DNA of 64,000 nt from JBKBUF01 sp046290815. Lineage in GTDB: Bacteria > Bacteroidota > Bacteroidia > Cytophagales > Cytophagaceae. The notes beneath the pieces are model-generated. The model worked only from the letters and a program-made list of their open reading frames with translations. It did not search any database and was not told the origin of the DNA. The stretch is from assembly GCA_046290815.1 (NCBI GenBank), contig JBKBUF010000009.1:62001-126000 (forward strand), given 5' to 3'. The translations under genes were made by a program, and so were the position numbers. Below, piece after piece: positions 9,201-17,723 of the stretch (position 1 is its first letter; the number at the start of each line of letters is the position of its first letter).

Positions 9201-9226
9201 AAAAAATAAACCCCGATTTAACGGGG
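9201..9226 (-). terminator. Hairpin after tRNA-Gly
   Basis: Minus strand: CCCCG, loop TTAAAT, CGGGG, then TTTATTTTTT. It lies just downstream of tRNA-Gly and upstream of the tRNA-Leu relic. It looks like an intrinsic terminator, or a processing hairpin if tRNA-Leu depends on read-through. Confidence 0.65.
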
Positions 9227-9233
9227 TCATTTG

Positions 9234-9306
<73 letters not shown>

Positions 9307-9323
9307 TTATAAATAATGGACTG

Positions 9324-9353
9324 CAAAATTAATTATTGAGTTTAATAAAGCAA
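9324..9353 (-). promoter_or_regulatory. Promoter of the tRNA-Gly/tRNA-Leu transcript
   Basis: On the minus strand TTG (9353-9351), a 19-base spacer, then TAATTTTG (9331-9324) match the Bacteroidota -33 TTG / -7 TAnnTTTG promoter. The predicted transcript would start about 10 bases before the tRNA-Gly 5' end. Confidence 0.75.
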
Positions 9354-9508
9354 TATTTTAAAAGAAAATATTTATAGGATAATTATTCAATTTGATTATC
9401 AATGGAAATGTAAGATCCGGACGACCAATAATATCTAAAAACAGAAATATCACTGAAATGTAATTTTACCTTTCCGGATATATAAATCAATCCCTTCGAA
9501 TTTTTTTA

Positions 9509-9516
9509 TAATTTTG
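9509..9516 (+). promoter_or_regulatory. Possible -7 element of the ureohydrolase-like gene
   Basis: TAATTTTG fits TAnnTTTG and lies 20 bases before the ATG at 9537. No matching TTG is visible at -33, so the call is weak. Confidence 0.4.
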
Positions 9517-9536
9517 ATAAGACAAAATCCAATCTG

Positions 9537-10691
9537 ATGAATCTAAGGATCTTCTTTGACCCGGTAAAAGAAATTACAAACATTGACCCTAATGATCCCG
9601 GTGCATTTGCCAATAACATTCAGATAAATAACGACAAATTTCCAGACTGGCAAAACGCCGACCTGGCCTTAATCGGAATTAAAGAAAACAGAGGTAGCAA
9701 ATCCAACATCAGCCTTGAAAACGGACCTGACATGGTCCGCAAGCATTTATATAACTTAAGAAAAGGAACAGGTAATTATAAAATTGCAGACCTGGGCAAC
9801 TTAAGGAACGGCATCTCACTTGAAGAAACCCATTTACGACTCAAAGAGGTTTGTGAAATTTTATTACAACATGACATCATGCCAATTATTATTGGTGGCG
9901 CACATGATATGGATCTTGGTCAATTTCTCGGATATCAAAACACAGGGAAATACCTGAACTTTCTGAATATCGACGCCTTCGTAGATATGCAGGGAAGCAG
10001 TGGTGACATGAGCAAGCATCATATCCATAAAATTTTGGTACATGAGCCTAACTATATTTTTCATTACTGTCAGCTAGGCTACCAGTCATTTCTTACAGAT
10101 CAGGAAACGATCAATGTTTTGGAAAAACTTCATTTCGAAACTCATCGACTTGGAAGCCTGAGAGAAAACCTTTCGGAGTTTGAACCGGTGATCAGAAATG
10201 CAGACCTGATATCCTTTGATATTACTGCAATCAGACAATCTGACGCCCCCGGAAACAGCAACTCTCAGCCATTTGGCTTAACAGGTGAAGAAGCATGCCA
10301 GATTTGCTGGTACGCCGGATTAAGCTCAAATCTAACCTCTTTTGGAATATATGAATACAATCCTGAACAGGACATTAAAGGACAAACTGCGGGTGTGATA
10401 GCCACAATGATATGGTATCTTATAGAGGGATACTACAGCAGAATAGAAGAACTAAATGTCCAGGGGCCTGATTATACAAAATACATAGTTTCAATGCCAC
10501 AGGATCCTCATAAAATGACATTTTACAAGCATGTAAAATCTGAAAAGTGGTGGTTGGAAGTGCCCTACCCAAGTGATAAAACTAAATTTGCAAGAAACTC
10601 TATTGTACCTTGCAGCTATAATGATTATCAATTGGCAAACAAAGGTGAAATTCCTAACAGATGGATATTGACCCATTCCAAATTAATCTGA
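9537..10691 (+). CDS. Ureohydrolase (arginase/formimidoylglutamase) family protein with altered metal site
   Basis: A 384-residue protein with the arginase/agmatinase/HutG fold. Family landmarks are IIGGAHDMD (usual GGxHD), NIDAFVDMQ (usual DAHxD) and LISFDITAIRQSDAP (usual SFDxDxxDP). In characterised enzymes these motifs supply six Mn ligands. Here the histidine of DAHxD is Phe and the second aspartate of SFDxD is Thr, so only four ligands remain and normal binuclear Mn hydrolysis is doubtful. The family is often annotated formimidoylglutamase in Bacteroidota, but no hut genes are nearby. A C-terminal extension (FYKHVKSEKWWLEVPY) goes beyond the catalytic fold. The cytochrome b5 domain gene follows after 48 bases. 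Confidence 0.8.
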   Translation: MNLRIFFDPVKEITNIDPNDPGAFANNIQINNDKFPDWQNADLALIGIKENRGSKSNISLENGPDMVRKHLYNLRKGTGNYKIADLGNLRNGISLEETHLRLKEVCEILLQHDIMPIIIGGAHDMDLGQFLGYQNTGKYLNFLNIDAFVDMQGSSGDMSKHHIHKILVHEPNYIFHYCQLGYQSFLTDQETINVLEKLHFETHRLGSLRENLSEFEPVIRNADLISFDITAIRQSDAPGNSNSQPFGLTGEEACQICWYAGLSSNLTSFGIYEYNPEQDIKGQTAGVIATMIWYLIEGYYSRIEELNVQGPDYTKYIVSMPQDPHKMTFYKHVKSEKWWLEVPYPSDKTKFARNSIVPCSYNDYQLANKGEIPNRWILTHSKLI

Positions 10692-10739
10692 CCTGCAAAA
10701 CAATAGACATTTGGAATAGTTTTAAAATGCTGTTGAATT

Positions 10740-10982
10740 ATGAAAGATGAATTACCTGTATATACCAAAACTCAGCTTGCTTTAAGAAATGGCATTGACC
10801 GTGAGGAGATCTGGTGCGCTTACAATGGAAATATTTACGAATTAAATAAATCCAGATTGTGGAGAAACGGCAAACACTATGAACACTGGGCAGGACAGGA
10901 TTTAACAGCAGAGCTAAAGGATGCACCCCATACTGACAAAGTTTTTGATAAATTTAAAATTGTGGGTATATTAAAACCCTGA
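10740..10982 (+). CDS. Cytochrome b5-like heme-binding domain protein
   Basis: An 80-residue single-domain protein of the cytochrome b5 heme/steroid-binding family in its short bacterial form. Markers are IWCAYNGNIYELNKSRLW, HWAGQDLT and APHTDKVFDKFKIVG; the two histidines are the expected axial heme ligands or their equivalents. It has no signal peptide or membrane helix, so it is probably a soluble cytosolic electron carrier or ligand-binding protein with an unknown partner. It lies between the ureohydrolase-like gene and the MurK-like kinase gene on the same strand, with gaps of 48 and 31 bases, so co-transcription is plausible. Confidence 0.82.
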   Translation: MKDELPVYTKTQLALRNGIDREEIWCAYNGNIYELNKSRLWRNGKHYEHWAGQDLTAELKDAPHTDKVFDKFKIVGILKP

Positions 10983-11013
10983 ATTTTTTAACAAAAGATA
11001 TAAACCAACAAAG

Positions 11014-11868
11014 ATGATAGTAATAGCAGACAGCGGATCAACCAAAACCAATTGGGTTTTTATTGACAAAGACAAAAATAAAACCTTGCTAAAAACTGTA
11101 GGGTTTAATCCTTATTATCAGACCACCGAGGATATTTATCAAACCCTGATGAAGGAATTGGTACCCAATGTGCCTAAGCAGAAAATATTGAATATTAATT
11201 TTTATGGAGCGGGGTGTGAAGCAATGGAACAAAGAGAGCAAGTTGCTAAAGCAATCAGAAAAGCCTTTCCTGATACTGAGGTCATAGTGGACCACGACCT
11301 GCTGGCTGCAGCAAGAGCAGCGCTTGGCAATGAAAAAGGTATTGCATGCATTTCCGGAACCGGGTCTAACACCTGCCTTTACGATGGCAAAGATGTTGTT
11401 TTAAACATTCACTCACTTGGGCTCTTCCTCGGAGACGAAGGCAGCGGCGGATATTTAGGGAAAATTATTGCAAGAGAGTATATACGTAAAGCAATGCCTG
11501 ATCATATTCGAGCCAAGTTTGAAGCTTTTACTACTGACAGACAAGCGGAAATTCTGGACAAGGTTTATACGAAACCCTTCCCCAACAGATACCTTGCATC
11601 ATTGGCAAGATTCGTTGTAGAGAATCAAAAAGACGAATATGTATTTAAGCTTGCTTATGAAAGCTTTGAGCAGATGTTTGACAGATGCATCTGCAGATAT
11701 GATGGATACAAAACATTGCCCGTTAACTTCGTAGGATCCATTGCATGGTATTTGAGGGATGTTCTTTATAAAGTCGCATCAGACAAAGGTGTATCAATTA
11801 AAAAGATTGTAGCCGATCCTATGGATTCACTAACGGATTATCATTATAACAAACAATATAATTCATGA
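11014..11868 (+). CDS. murK: BadF/BadG-family sugar kinase, probable MurNAc/GlcNAc kinase (MurK-like)
   Basis: A 284-residue ASKHA-fold kinase. The phosphate-1 motif DSGSTKTNW is at residues 5-13, ISGTGSNT forms the phosphate-2 region and LFLGDEGSGGYLGK is the family signature. Members phosphorylate N-acetylglucosamine, and MurK enzymes of Clostridium and Tannerella phosphorylate MurNAc to MurNAc-6-phosphate. The stop overlaps the murQ start by four bases (ATGA), giving tight translational coupling to the enzyme that consumes MurNAc-6-phosphate. I infer a MurNAc kinase role from this; GlcNAc kinase activity is equally compatible with the sequence. Confidence 0.82.
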   Translation: MIVIADSGSTKTNWVFIDKDKNKTLLKTVGFNPYYQTTEDIYQTLMKELVPNVPKQKILNINFYGAGCEAMEQREQVAKAIRKAFPDTEVIVDHDLLAAARAALGNEKGIACISGTGSNTCLYDGKDVVLNIHSLGLFLGDEGSGGYLGKIIAREYIRKAMPDHIRAKFEAFTTDRQAEILDKVYTKPFPNRYLASLARFVVENQKDEYVFKLAYESFEQMFDRCICRYDGYKTLPVNFVGSIAWYLRDVLYKVASDKGVSIKKIVADPMDSLTDYHYNKQYNS

Positions 11869-12674
11869 GTGGCACTGAAGCATCCTCCGGTTTCGACAAC
11901 CTGGAGAAGATGACGGTTTCAGAAATATTAAAAAACATAAACCAGGAAGACCAGACTGTACCGAAAGCAGTTAATAAAGCTCTTCCTCAAATTGAAAAGC
12001 TTGTTACCGCTATTATTCCAAAAATAAAAAGCGGTGGCAGGCTTTTTTACATAGGAGCAGGAACAAGCGGAAGACTAGGCATTCTGGATGCATCTGAATG
12101 CCCTCCTTCCTATGGTGTCCCCGGGGATATGGTAATAGGAATTATTGCAGGTGGGGATAAAGCCATTCGCCATGCAGTTGAATTTGCAGAAGATGATACA
12201 GAACAAGGATGGAAAGATCTTCTGAAGTTTAATATAAGCACTAAGGATTGCGTAATAGGCATCGCAGCTTCCGGGAAAACGCCATATGTAGTTTCTGTAA
12301 TAGATAAGTGCCGCAATGAAGGCATTGTTACCGGCTGCATCACTTGCAACAAAGATTCCATTCTGGCAACTAAAGCCCAGTTTCCTATAGAAGTAGAAAC
12401 AGGTCCTGAATTCGTTACCGGCAGCACGCGCATGAAGGCCGGGACAGCGCAAAAGCTTGTCTTGAATATGATTAGCACTACACTTATGGTCCAACTCGGA
12501 AGAGTAAAGGGCAATAAAATGGTAGACATGCAGCTCACCAACAAAAAACTTTTCCACAGGGGAATCAAAATTATTACTGAGGAGTTAAACATTGACCATT
12601 CTCATGCCGAAACCTTACTGCAGACGCACGGCAGTGTGAGAAAGGCGATAGAATTCTTCAGAAAAAATGCATGA
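11865..12674 (+). CDS. murQ: N-acetylmuramic acid 6-phosphate etherase
   Basis: A 269-residue SIS-domain lyase that removes the D-lactyl ether from MurNAc-6-P to give GlcNAc-6-P, in cytosolic peptidoglycan recycling. Diagnostic segments are IGAGTSGRLGILDASECPPSYG (residues about 64-85, with a catalytic-site glutamate), AVEFAEDDTEQGW (second glutamate region) and TGSTRMKAGTAQKLVLNM. It lacks the C-terminal tail of the about 298-residue E. coli protein. It overlaps the kinase gene by four bases upstream and the 188-residue unknown gene by eight bases downstream, so all three form one operon. Confidence 0.95.
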   Translation: MSGTEASSGFDNLEKMTVSEILKNINQEDQTVPKAVNKALPQIEKLVTAIIPKIKSGGRLFYIGAGTSGRLGILDASECPPSYGVPGDMVIGIIAGGDKAIRHAVEFAEDDTEQGWKDLLKFNISTKDCVIGIAASGKTPYVVSVIDKCRNEGIVTGCITCNKDSILATKAQFPIEVETGPEFVTGSTRMKAGTAQKLVLNMISTTLMVQLGRVKGNKMVDMQLTNKKLFHRGIKIITEELNIDHSHAETLLQTHGSVRKAIEFFRKNA

Positions 12675-13233
12675 AATAGAACCATATTACCGCTGGGAAA
12701 AGTATTATTCATCTGCAGAAGATGAAAAATCTCCTTTCTATGGCGTAGAGTACAATTTTCAGTATTACACCAACGACATTTATGGATATTACATCCATCC
12801 TCTTTGGGATTTTATAGGCTCTGAAACCCTATACATCAAAATTCTTTACATCAATTACGAAACAAGAGTGGCCATAATTGAAATGATCGGAGAATGGAAC
12901 GACACTCTACACAATGACATTATGCATTTCAAAAGAAATGTCATCGATCACCTTGTAAGTCAAAACATAAATCAATTTATTTTGCTAGGGGAAAATGTCA
13001 TGAACTTTCATGGCTCAGATGACTGCTACTACGAAGAATGGTTTGAAGACATCGAAGACGGATGGATCGCTGCAGTAAATTTCAGAGATTTCATTTTAGA
13101 TGAATGGAAAAAATTCAACCTAGACTATTATATTAATTATGGCGGATCTTTGGAAATTAGCAATTGGAGAACTATGAATCCAGTTACTTTTTATGAAACA
13201 GTGAAGCAGAATATTATTAAAAGACTGGAATAG
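12667..13233 (+). CDS. Conserved-looking hypothetical protein in the murK-murQ operon
   Basis: A 188-residue cytosolic protein that I do not recognise. It is unusually rich in aromatic and acidic residues (for example EDGWIAAVNFRDFILDEW) and has no signal peptide, membrane helix or catalytic motif that I can name. Its ATG lies inside the last codons of murQ, an 8-base overlap, which is good evidence that it is a real, translationally coupled gene and hints at a link to cell-wall recycling. It ends just before the AATTAAG repeat array. Confidence 0.7.
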   Translation: MHEIEPYYRWEKYYSSAEDEKSPFYGVEYNFQYYTNDIYGYYIHPLWDFIGSETLYIKILYINYETRVAIIEMIGEWNDTLHNDIMHFKRNVIDHLVSQNINQFILLGENVMNFHGSDDCYYEEWFEDIEDGWIAAVNFRDFILDEWKKFNLDYYINYGGSLEISNWRTMNPVTFYETVKQNIIKRLE

Positions 13234-13237
13234 GGGT

Positions 13238-13321
13238 AATTAAGAATTAAGAATTAAGAATTAAGAATTAAGAATTAAGAATTAAGAATTAAGAATTAAG
13301 AATTAAGAATTAAGAATTAAG
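13238..13321. repeat. Tandem heptamer repeat (AATTAAG) x12
   Basis: Twelve perfect head-to-tail copies of AATTAAG (84 bases) between the 188-residue gene and the long terminator hairpin. The same unit recurs after accD and at the end of mutS. Confidence 0.97.
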
Positions 13322-13373
13322 AATTATATAAAAAAAAGAGCCGGTTGGCTCTTTTTTTTATATAATTCTTAAT
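13316..13373. terminator. Very long hairpin terminator between convergent genes
   Basis: Perfect 27-base arms (13316-13342 and 13347-13373) around a GGTT loop. The tip is GAGCC/GGCTC, with 8-base A and T runs below it and an AT-rich outer arm ATTAAGAATTATAT that continues the heptamer array. The TAA stop of ppiD (13371-13369) lies inside the right arm. It can terminate both strands. Confidence 0.88.
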
Positions 13374-15477
13374 AATAGATCACTCTGTTATCTTCGATCT
13401 CTGCTTTATCTCTGATAGCCTGATCAACCATATATTCAATTCTTGACTCTCTCTGATCTTTCAATTGATTTTTGTATTGGCCATAATCTGCAATCTCAGT
13501 AGCTGAATTTACATTTACAAGCTCGAGCATTACAACTCCATATTCACCTTTAAATGGCCCTGTTTTTTGACCTTGTTTTAAACCGAATAGTTTTCCAACT
13601 GCTACAGGGTCATATCCGATACCTTGGATAGAATTAGAACCTAAGGTTATATCTGATGCAGTACCTGTTGTAGCTGAAGAACCATAAGCGGCAGCCTTAG
13701 CCTGAAAGTCACCGGAAGTTTCATTTAACTTAGCAATAATCATTTCCGCTTTTTTCTCATTTCTGACTTTGGCAGTTAATTCGTCTCTTAAATCTTTAAT
13801 TTCTGGCTTATTCTTTTCTCTTTTTCCTGTAAGGATTGCAACCACATACTGATTTTCCAAAGTGAATACCGGACTAACCTTTCCTATCTTGGCATCATTA
13901 TATGCCCATCTTACAATCTCACGTGCATTGGAAAGATTATTTACATATCTGTCTGACTTTCTAAGGTTCATTGCAGTAGACTTAACCAAAGAAGGATTCT
14001 CTCTTAATTTAGCATTGAAATCTGCTGTATCTGAAATTCCCTGCGCAAACTCTTCTGCACTTCTAAAAGCCATATCCCTGGTTGCGTCGCCAGCCTCAAT
14101 TTCTCTTTCTACTATAGCCAGAAGGTATTTTTTATTTGTTTTAACTCCTGTAATTTTAATAAGGTGAAAGCCAAATTCTGTTTCAACTATTCGAGGAAGG
14201 AGGCCTTCGCTTGAAGCATTAAACACTGCATCATTGAATGGTTTTACCATTTGGCCTTCAGTAAACCATCCTAAGTCACCTCCTCTGGATGCTGTACCAT
14301 CTGCACCATGTTCTCTTGCCATTTGCTCGAAGCTTGCACCACCTCTAATCTGAGAAAGGATTTCATTAGCCTTTTTCCTTTGAGCTTCTTTTTCAGCTCC
14401 CTCTTTTCCTCTTGTGTCAAATAGAATGTGGCTTGCTCTTGCAGTGTAAACGCTATCATTTTTAGTGCCGATAACTTTTACAAGCTGAACCTTATTTCCT
14501 ACATTCAAAGGACCATAAATGCTGTCTAGTCTAAGCTCTTTAGCTCTCTCTTTTAATTGCTCAGGAAGTTCAGAAAAGTTTTTATAAGAAGGCTCTCCAG
14601 GATTATCTGAATTGGCCTGAACAAAAGAAGTATCATTATCAGCCAATGCAAAATCTCTTTTCAAATCCTGTAATTCTTTTTGGAAGTATGCAGTATCTTC
14701 CGCAGCAGGGTTTACAGTAAAAACAACATAGTCAATTGTACGGCCCTCTTCTACTTTGAATTCGTTTTCATGTGCTCTTAAATAATCCTTCAGCATTCCA
14801 TCAGTAATGACAACCGCTGTATCAGGTATGGCATAAAATGGCACATAAAGATATCTTGCTTCGGCTTTACTGTTTTGAGACTCATATTCTTTTTGAGCTT
14901 CAGCGGTGGTAACAAAAACAGACTTCTTAAAAAGATTCATGAATTTACTTCTCAATCTTTCTTCAGCAATTCCGTTTTGTACACTAAACCACAAATTACG
15001 ATCTCTTTCAGGTCTTTCAGAAAATTTATTAAAGAACTCTTTCATGAAAGCCTCATCGAATTGCTGAGTCTGAGGGTTAGAAAATAATTGTCTTACCGTA
15101 GGATGAATGTTTCTACCCTGAATCATATCCGCAAGCTCATCATTAGGAACTTTCACCCCTAATTTATCATACTGATTCTGGAAAGCGATGTCATTAATAA
15201 GCCTGTTCCAGGCCTGCTCCAATATCATCGGTCTTTCAGATTCTGAAATACCTCTGTCTGTCCTTATGATATAGTCGCGTTCTGTCTGATCCAGAACTGA
15301 GCTGAACTCTTTATAAGAAATACTCTTACCATCTATTTCTCCTACATCTTTAAACTGCTGGTTGAAATATGAATTAGGACCAAAGATTTCTCCTCCTACA
15401 AGAAACAGCACAAGCCCTAAAGCAATTACTGTTACCACTACACCTGAATGTTTGTTGATTCTGTTAAAAATTGCCAT
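13369..15477 (-). CDS. ppiD: Peptidyl-prolyl cis-trans isomerase, PpiD/SurA type
   Basis: A 702-residue inner-membrane-anchored periplasmic foldase. The N-terminus has one transmembrane helix (about residues 13-32) after a short cytoplasmic lead, followed by a SurA_N-like chaperone region (about 40-230), then one parvulin domain from about 345 to 445 (ARASHILFDTRG, ASRGGDLGWFTEGQMVKPF and ETEFGFHLIKITG), and a long C-terminal chaperone-like part. This is the PpiD layout. It is the last gene of the coaX-OMP-lptC series, in line with a role in envelope protein folding, and ends in the long hairpin terminator. Confidence 0.92.
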   Translation of the reverse strand: MAIFNRINKHSGVVVTVIALGLVLFLVGGEIFGPNSYFNQQFKDVGEIDGKSISYKEFSSVLDQTERDYIIRTDRGISESERPMILEQAWNRLINDIAFQNQYDKLGVKVPNDELADMIQGRNIHPTVRQLFSNPQTQQFDEAFMKEFFNKFSERPERDRNLWFSVQNGIAEERLRSKFMNLFKKSVFVTTAEAQKEYESQNSKAEARYLYVPFYAIPDTAVVITDGMLKDYLRAHENEFKVEEGRTIDYVVFTVNPAAEDTAYFQKELQDLKRDFALADNDTSFVQANSDNPGEPSYKNFSELPEQLKERAKELRLDSIYGPLNVGNKVQLVKVIGTKNDSVYTARASHILFDTRGKEGAEKEAQRKKANEILSQIRGGASFEQMAREHGADGTASRGGDLGWFTEGQMVKPFNDAVFNASSEGLLPRIVETEFGFHLIKITGVKTNKKYLLAIVEREIEAGDATRDMAFRSAEEFAQGISDTADFNAKLRENPSLVKSTAMNLRKSDRYVNNLSNAREIVRWAYNDAKIGKVSPVFTLENQYVVAILTGKREKNKPEIKDLRDELTAKVRNEKKAEMIIAKLNETSGDFQAKAAAYGSSATTGTASDITLGSNSIQGIGYDPVAVGKLFGLKQGQKTGPFKGEYGVVMLELVNVNSATEIADYGQYKNQLKDQRESRIEYMVDQAIRDKAEIEDNRVIYY

Positions 15478-15541
15478 TTTATAAATAATTTGAGAACCGC
15501 AAAAATAATTATATTAAGTTATAAATTCCAAATAAAGCTAA

Positions 15542-15766
15542 CTAACTGACTTTCTTTTTTTTACTTTTATTTTTCCCTTGCTTCGGAGGTTCTTGTTCAG
15601 CCTGCTTATCAACTTTCTTCTTTCTTATCTGAAGTATTAGCAGAAACAAGGCTGAAATCATTATCAGCCAATAGCTTTGAGCAAAACCAACCAGCATGGC
15701 CTGATGAATTCCGATAAGAAGAAACCCTGCAGAGAAAGCAAAAATAATGGTATCAATTAACTTCAT
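15542..15766 (-). CDS. Small two-helix membrane protein
   Basis: A 74-residue protein with two hydrophobic segments (about residues 5-25 and 30-47) and a strongly basic C-terminal tail (KQGKNKSKKKKVS) likely to face the cytoplasm. I do not recognise a family. It lies 12 bases downstream of lptC and 64 bases upstream of ppiD on the same strand, so it belongs to the envelope-biogenesis operon. Confidence 0.7.
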   Translation of the reverse strand: MKLIDTIIFAFSAGFLLIGIHQAMLVGFAQSYWLIMISALFLLILQIRKKKVDKQAEQEPPKQGKNKSKKKKVS

Positions 15767-15778
15767 GAAGTATATCTA

Positions 15779-16312
15779 CTACTGTTTAACTCTGAACTCC
15801 CCGATAGGGTCTTTAATTTTATAGCTGCTGAAATCCTGCTTTGCTGTCAATCCGTTTCCAGTTAAAATTTCGTCAGGTGTTTCTATCCGTACAAATTTAT
15901 CAGTATATACTTTTTGTTTGTCGGGCTCCCAGAAAAGCTCCTCGGTATTGAGTTTTTTATTTTCTCCCACGTTTTTTACCACAACATTTCCAGTCACAGT
16001 ATAAAGATTTTTCTCCTTATTGAATTTTCCTTTGTTACCTGTAAGTGTTGAAGACATTATCCCTTTTTCATCATAAAATTCCACATAAACTCCTTTTGGA
16101 AATTCCCTGTCCCCATTTTGCATTTCAAGCTGCTTTTTAGCCTTAAGCTTCAGACGCATAATGCTGGAATCCGAGTAAATGGTAACAATATCATCCACTT
16201 CAATTAAAGGGCCATCATAAGGCTTCATCTCTTCGTAAGAATTAGGTTGCCTGCAGCCCAGCAATACCAGTGATATTACTATCAGTTTAAGCAGATTTTG
16301 AATCAAATTCAT
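15779..16312 (-). CDS. lptC: LPS export periplasmic protein LptC
   Basis: A 177-residue LptC-type protein. Bacteroidota LptC is typically a lipoprotein, and here the signal ends in a clear lipobox (LVLLGC near residue 20). The conserved beta-jellyroll features follow: ADDIVTIYSD-like DDIVTIYSDSSIMRLKLKA, FPKGVYVEFYDEKG, LTGNKGKFNKEKNLYTVTGNV and NTEELFWEPDKQKVYTD. LptC passes LPS from the LptB2FG extractor to LptA in the Lpt bridge. It fits with the kdn/kds LPS genes elsewhere in the window. Upstream by 76 bases is the outer-membrane protein gene. Confidence 0.9.
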   Translation of the reverse strand: MNLIQNLLKLIVISLVLLGCRQPNSYEEMKPYDGPLIEVDDIVTIYSDSSIMRLKLKAKKQLEMQNGDREFPKGVYVEFYDEKGIMSSTLTGNKGKFNKEKNLYTVTGNVVVKNVGENKKLNTEELFWEPDKQKVYTDKFVRIETPDEILTGNGLTAKQDFSSYKIKDPIGEFRVKQ

Positions 16313-16388
16313 AATATCATTGAATCACAGAAAACCTGTGGTTTCTTTGAAAGAATTATAGTTGTAATTGGAATTAGACGGCATTATT

Positions 16389-17723
16389 TTAATCAATCCG
16401 CCTTACCTCAAACCATTTTTCAGTTATGAGGAGCCCAAGATGCAGCTGAATGTATCTGTCACGAACCAAACCTGCTCCGTTGTTTCCCCTTTGTCCTGCA
16501 ACCAAAGCCCAGTTTATTTTATTCAAAGGCTTAGATCGGTACCTGGGGTTATCCTGCCTGCCGATAGGCAATGATCCACCAACTGATACTGAAAAATCAT
16601 TGACCCTTTCTCCGTTAATTACATATGGAGTCCTGGAATAGGATAAACCCATTCTTACAGTTTTTCGTTTCAAATGATCCTGGTTCTTGTTGCCATCCTT
16701 TGTATAAGGCAATAAATATTCGCCCCCAATTGCCACTGTAAATGCATTTTGCATATTATCATTGTCAAAATTCCTCATCGCTTGCCAGTTATAAAAAGCA
16801 AAATCAGCACCTAACAACCATGTTCTTGGCTTATCAATACTAAATCCGATCCGGTATGCAGGAGGCGGCATAAAATTCATTGACATACTCTCTACTACCG
16901 TATCAGTAACCAATTGATTAAGGTTAGTCATGGATGTTCTGGTACGTGTTCTCTCTGCATGCGTTCCGAAGAACAGGTCTGCCGTTGCTCCTACCGTGAA
17001 GAATATATCATTGGTATTTAAGCTGTCTCTTTTAAAGTATCCTCTATAAGAAACACCAGGCTTAATTCCTCCTCCGGAATAAAACGTTTTCTGAACCATG
17101 CCATATCGGAATTCATCCTGACTTACAAAAGCTCTTGTTACCGATTCTTCTGTAAGATTACCAAACAAGTAATAAGTCTGTAATCCGAAAGATAAATTTC
17201 TGGTAATATCAACTCCATTTGAAAAATGAGCTTTATATATTCCACCTCTTCCGGAATGTGTCATTTCAACCGTCTGGCCTGAGTTATATTCTCCATACCT
17301 CATTTCGTAATTCATTTGAGAGTAAGGTTCAATTCCTGCAGAGGTAGACCATCTTCTTGAGACAGGAAATACGAAATGGAAATAATTAAAATTTCCTCCC
17401 ATACTTCTATACTTTTCATTGGAGTTGGCTAAAAATCTTGCGACGCCTTTAGCTCCGGCTTCAAACATCGTAAACTTATGTGTAGAGTCAACATTAAGCT
17501 TTTTGTTGGTAGAAAGGAGAGCAGGATTTAAATGATTAATGTATTCATTTCCAGGAGCACCTACACCTATACCCCCCATACCCAGATTTCGCACCAAGGC
17601 ACCGGTATTTAATTCACCTATTCCTAACCTTGAATAGGGATTATGTTCAATTATTTGTGCATTTAGTATTGAATTGCAAAAAATAAACAATATCAATAAA
17701 AATCTTCCGCCTTTATTTATCAT
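16389..17723 (-). CDS. Outer-membrane beta-barrel protein, unknown function
   Basis: A 444-residue protein with signal peptide (cleavage after ILNAQ, about residue 22). The mature start (NPYSRLGIGE..., NLGMGGIGVGAP, INHLNPALLS) is the usual beginning of FadL/PorV-like barrels in Bacteroidota. The rest shows alternating amphipathic strands (SAGIEPYSQMNYEMRYGEY, FGLQTYYLFGNL) and a C-terminal strand pattern. Substrate or partner is unknown. Its ATG overlaps the coaX stop by four bases, so it is translationally coupled to coaX. Confidence 0.8.
   Translation of the reverse strand: MINKGGRFLLILFIFCNSILNAQIIEHNPYSRLGIGELNTGALVRNLGMGGIGVGAPGNEYINHLNPALLSTNKKLNVDSTHKFTMFEAGAKGVARFLANSNEKYRSMGGNFNYFHFVFPVSRRWSTSAGIEPYSQMNYEMRYGEYNSGQTVEMTHSGRGGIYKAHFSNGVDITRNLSFGLQTYYLFGNLTEESVTRAFVSQDEFRYGMVQKTFYSGGGIKPGVSYRGYFKRDSLNTNDIFFTVGATADLFFGTHAERTRTRTSMTNLNQLVTDTVVESMSMNFMPPPAYRIGFSIDKPRTWLLGADFAFYNWQAMRNFDNDNMQNAFTVAIGGEYLLPYTKDGNKNQDHLKRKTVRMGLSYSRTPYVINGERVNDFSVSVGGSLPIGRQDNPRYRSKPLNKINWALVAGQRGNNGAGLVRDRYIQLHLGLLITEKWFEVRRID

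Noticed and set aside
12075..12592. Two 160-residue minus-strand open frames over murQ
   Set aside because: murQ is certain on the plus strand, and the antisense frames show no domain or coding pattern.
13238..13321. CRISPR-like or phage attachment repeats
   Set aside because: The units are directly adjacent 7-mers without spacers, no cas or integrase genes are present, and the same unit recurs only at gene ends.
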